Assembly: GCA_002319875.1 (NCBI GenBank)
Contig: DCFS01000323.1
Coordinates: 1-7,581 of the forward strand
DNA length: 7,581 bases
Direction: 5' to 3'
Source: Treponema sp. UBA1798
GTDB taxonomy: Bacteria > Spirochaetota > Spirochaetia > Treponematales > Treponemataceae
The position numbers and the translations under genes were made by a program. A model generated the notes under the pieces. The model made no database searches. It had not been told where the DNA came from and saw nothing but the letters and a program-made list of their open reading frames with translations. Below are positions 6,575 to 7,581 of this stretch, one piece after another. Position 1 is the first letter of the stretch, and each line of letters begins with the position of its first letter.

Positions 6575-6602
6575 TTGACTTTTACAACTTTTGGAGTACA
6601 CT
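6575..6602 (+). promoter_or_regulatory. Sigma-70-like promoter for the racemase-family gene
   Basis: TTGACT (6575-6580) and TACACT (6597-6602) are separated by 16 bp and match five of six and four of six consensus positions. A start near 6609 leaves a leader of about 15 nt containing the ribosome site. This placement also rules out a TTG codon at 6591 as the gene start, since it lies upstream of the -10 box. Confidence 0.6.
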
Positions 6603-6623
6603 TTTGAAACTAAAGAGGAATAT

Positions 6624-7313
6624 ATGAACCGTATTGCTTTAATTTATACTGTAAAATCTGTTTTGGATACGTTTGTTCCGCAGCTGCAGCCGTATTTGCC
6701 CGGTGATATGAAATATCATAATCTGTTTGACGATTTTCTTGCATCGGATCCCAATGAAACGGGGACGTTTTCCGTTGAAAACAGAAACAGATTATTTAAC
6801 GATATCAGAAATTGTGAACTGACCGGTGCCGGCCTTATAGTGGTTACCTGTTCAACCCTGACACCGGCAGTAGCTCTGATAAGGCCATTCATCAATGTAC
6901 CGGTAATTGCTATTGACGATGCCATGTGCAGCAGGGCTGTTACGTATGGACCAAGGATTCGTGTGGTTGCTACTGCGCGGAGTACCGTTGAACCGACAGT
7001 TACTCATATAGCGCAGGAGGCTGAAAAAGCCGGTCTGAAAAATGTCACGATAGACCCGTCTTATAATGATGAAGCCTTTGCTGCAATGAAAAAAGGGGAC
7101 ATGAAAACGCATGATACCCTTGTTCTGAATACTGTAAAGAACATAAAAGGATACGATGTCGTAGTCCTGGCCCAGGCGTCGATGGCACATCTTGAAAAGC
7201 AGGCTGCTGCCGTATGCGGTCTGCCTGTGCTCAGTTCTCCGGAACTTTGCAGAAAGGCTATCGTAGCAGCTTTGTCCGGCAAAGGTATGGACTGTTCAAT
7301 GTCCGGGCTATGA
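6624..7313 (+). CDS. Asp/Glu/hydantoin racemase-superfamily protein with a single catalytic cysteine
   Basis: Cytoplasmic enzyme of the Asp/Glu racemase fold, 229 residues, of usual length for this two-lobed family. The first-lobe motif VVTCSTLTP (73-81) gives Cys76 at the position of the first catalytic Cys, followed by the family pattern VPVIAIDDAM (92-101). The second-lobe motif, normally LGC(T/A)xxx, reads VLAQASMA (181-188), so Gln184 takes the place of the second Cys. Two-base racemisation is therefore unlikely; a one-base isomerase, decarboxylase or lyase action, or an unusual racemase, fits better. The ATG at 6624 has AAAGAGGA (6612-6619) close upstream; a longer frame from TTG at 6591 would start upstream of the promoter -10 box. 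It is divergent from the transporter unit with which it shares a control region, suggesting joint use. Codon usage looks like its neighbours. Confidence 0.88.
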   Translation: MNRIALIYTVKSVLDTFVPQLQPYLPGDMKYHNLFDDFLASDPNETGTFSVENRNRLFNDIRNCELTGAGLIVVTCSTLTPAVALIRPFINVPVIAIDDAMCSRAVTYGPRIRVVATARSTVEPTVTHIAQEAEKAGLKNVTIDPSYNDEAFAAMKKGDMKTHDTLVLNTVKNIKGYDVVVLAQASMAHLEKQAAAVCGLPVLSSPELCRKAIVAALSGKGMDCSMSGL

Positions 7314-7431
7314 TCAGAGTCTTTCCCTTCTCCCGTGGAATAGTGATCTGTCTACCGTGCGCAATAACTGACGCTTCCGTATAGAGTACCTGCCGGTTTT
7401 TTCAGGCTTAATCATTACACTTATGAAGCTT

Positions 7432-7466
7432 AATCATTACGATTATAAGGCTTAATCGTAATGATT
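7432..7466. repeat. Perfect 14-bp hairpin formed by array units 2 and 3
   Basis: AATCATTACGATTA (7432-7445) and TAATCGTAATGATT (7453-7466) are exact reverse complements around a 7-nt loop. No T-run follows on either strand, so it is not an ordinary intrinsic terminator. Confidence 0.75.
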
Positions 7467-7497
7467 GTGTAACTTAAGCGTAATGATTATGACTATT

Positions 7498-7532
7498 AAG
7501 TGTAATGATTAAGGATCATAATCATTACACTT
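7498..7532. repeat. Perfect 14-bp hairpin formed by array units 5 and 6
   Basis: AAGTGTAATGATTA (7498-7511) and TAATCATTACACTT (7519-7532) are exact reverse complements around a 7-nt loop, the same stem and loop length as the unit 2/3 hairpin. Unit 6 can alternatively pair with unit 7 (7542-7555) with one mismatch and a 9-nt loop. Confidence 0.75.
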
Positions 7533-7581
7533 GTGTACATTAAGCGTAATGATTAAGCGGCAGCTGTCCGGGAGTTGTCCG

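Larger units (their letters stand above)
6172..6623. other. Divergent control region (452 bp, no gene)
   Basis: No convincing coding frame lies here. In order, the region holds the dehydrogenase ribosome site (6179-6185), a 5-bp hairpin (6219-6223 with 6234-6238), and a 96-bp nested inverted repeat with a GC-rich core. A sigma-54 promoter facing left, an AT-rich stretch (6361-6420), a 12-bp palindrome, a second inverted repeat (6472-6494), and a sigma-70-like promoter facing right follow. Its length and content suit a regulated, divergently read promoter region. Confidence 0.8.
7405..7558. repeat. Array of seven 22-bp units with a core in alternating orientation
   Basis: Seven consecutive 22-bp units start at 7405, 7427, 7449, 7471, 7493, 7515 and 7537. 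Each contains, at unit positions 4-19, a 16-bp core close to TTAATCATTACRCTTA (forward) or its reverse complement. The orientation is F F R R R F R. The invariant 9-mer AATCATTAC / GTAATGATT occurs seven times. Flanking sequence (7390-7404 and 7559-7581) does not continue the pattern. Twenty-two bp is about two helical turns, so sites would lie on one face of the DNA. It may be a clustered protein-binding region (iteron-like or partition-like), a recombination target, or a decaying minisatellite. It lies 91 bp after the racemase-family gene. Confidence 0.85.

Noticed and set aside
6591..6623. 11-residue extension of the racemase-family gene from TTG
   Set aside because: The TTG lies upstream of the -10 box of the likely promoter and has no ribosome site; ATG 6624 has AAAGAGGA.
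7405..7558. CRISPR array
   Set aside because: Units are contiguous at 22 bp with no unique spacers, the repeats are in both orientations, and no cas genes are present.
7405..7558. Integron attC site or intrinsic terminator
   Set aside because: There is no attC core-site pair (GTTRRRY) with cassette layout, and no T-run follows the hairpins.

Overview
The window looks like bacterial chromosome of moderate to low GC, with tightly packed genes. A spirochaete, probably Treponema-like, is my best guess. It rests mainly on the N-terminus of the solute-binding protein: a short leader with a relaxed lipobox, then a polar 'GDGQKE' stretch, a style common in treponemal binding proteins. This is inference, not a match to a known genome.

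Layout from left to right. (1) Positions 1-818, plus strand: the last codons of an unknown gene, joined by an ATGA overlap to a 257-residue protein I do not recognise. (2) Positions 819-937: a convergent gap holding a strong hairpin (874-911), likely a terminator. (3) Positions 938-6171, minus strand, one compact five-gene unit read right to left: a PdxA2-type dehydrogenase, the three parts of a tripartite tricarboxylate transporter (tctC, tctB, tctA), and a metal-dependent amidohydrolase. tctA and the amidohydrolase gene overlap by ATGA. Two stacked hairpins separate tctC from tctB, which would suit higher expression of the binding protein. (4) Positions 6172-6623: a 452-bp divergent control region. 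It carries an excellent sigma-54 promoter facing the five-gene unit, two palindromes placed like activator sites, a GC-rich leader hairpin, and a sigma-70-like promoter facing right. (5) Positions 6624-7313, plus strand: an Asp/Glu/hydantoin racemase-superfamily protein with only one of the two usual catalytic cysteines. (6) Positions 7314-7581: no gene; it holds an unusual array of seven units on an exact 22-bp lattice, in which a 16-bp quasi-palindromic core points either way (F F R R R F R).

How the genes may work together: TctC captures a small carboxylate outside the inner membrane and TctA/TctB import it. The amidohydrolase, PdxA2-like dehydrogenase and racemase-fold enzyme would then process it. 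PdxA2 enzymes normally act on a 4-phosphorylated sugar acid made by a DUF1537 kinase, but no kinase is present here, and neither is the activator protein that a sigma-54 promoter requires. The substrate cannot be named from sequence alone. The strongest candidates for something undescribed are the 22-bp flip-oriented array and the sigma-54-controlled transporter/enzyme cluster.
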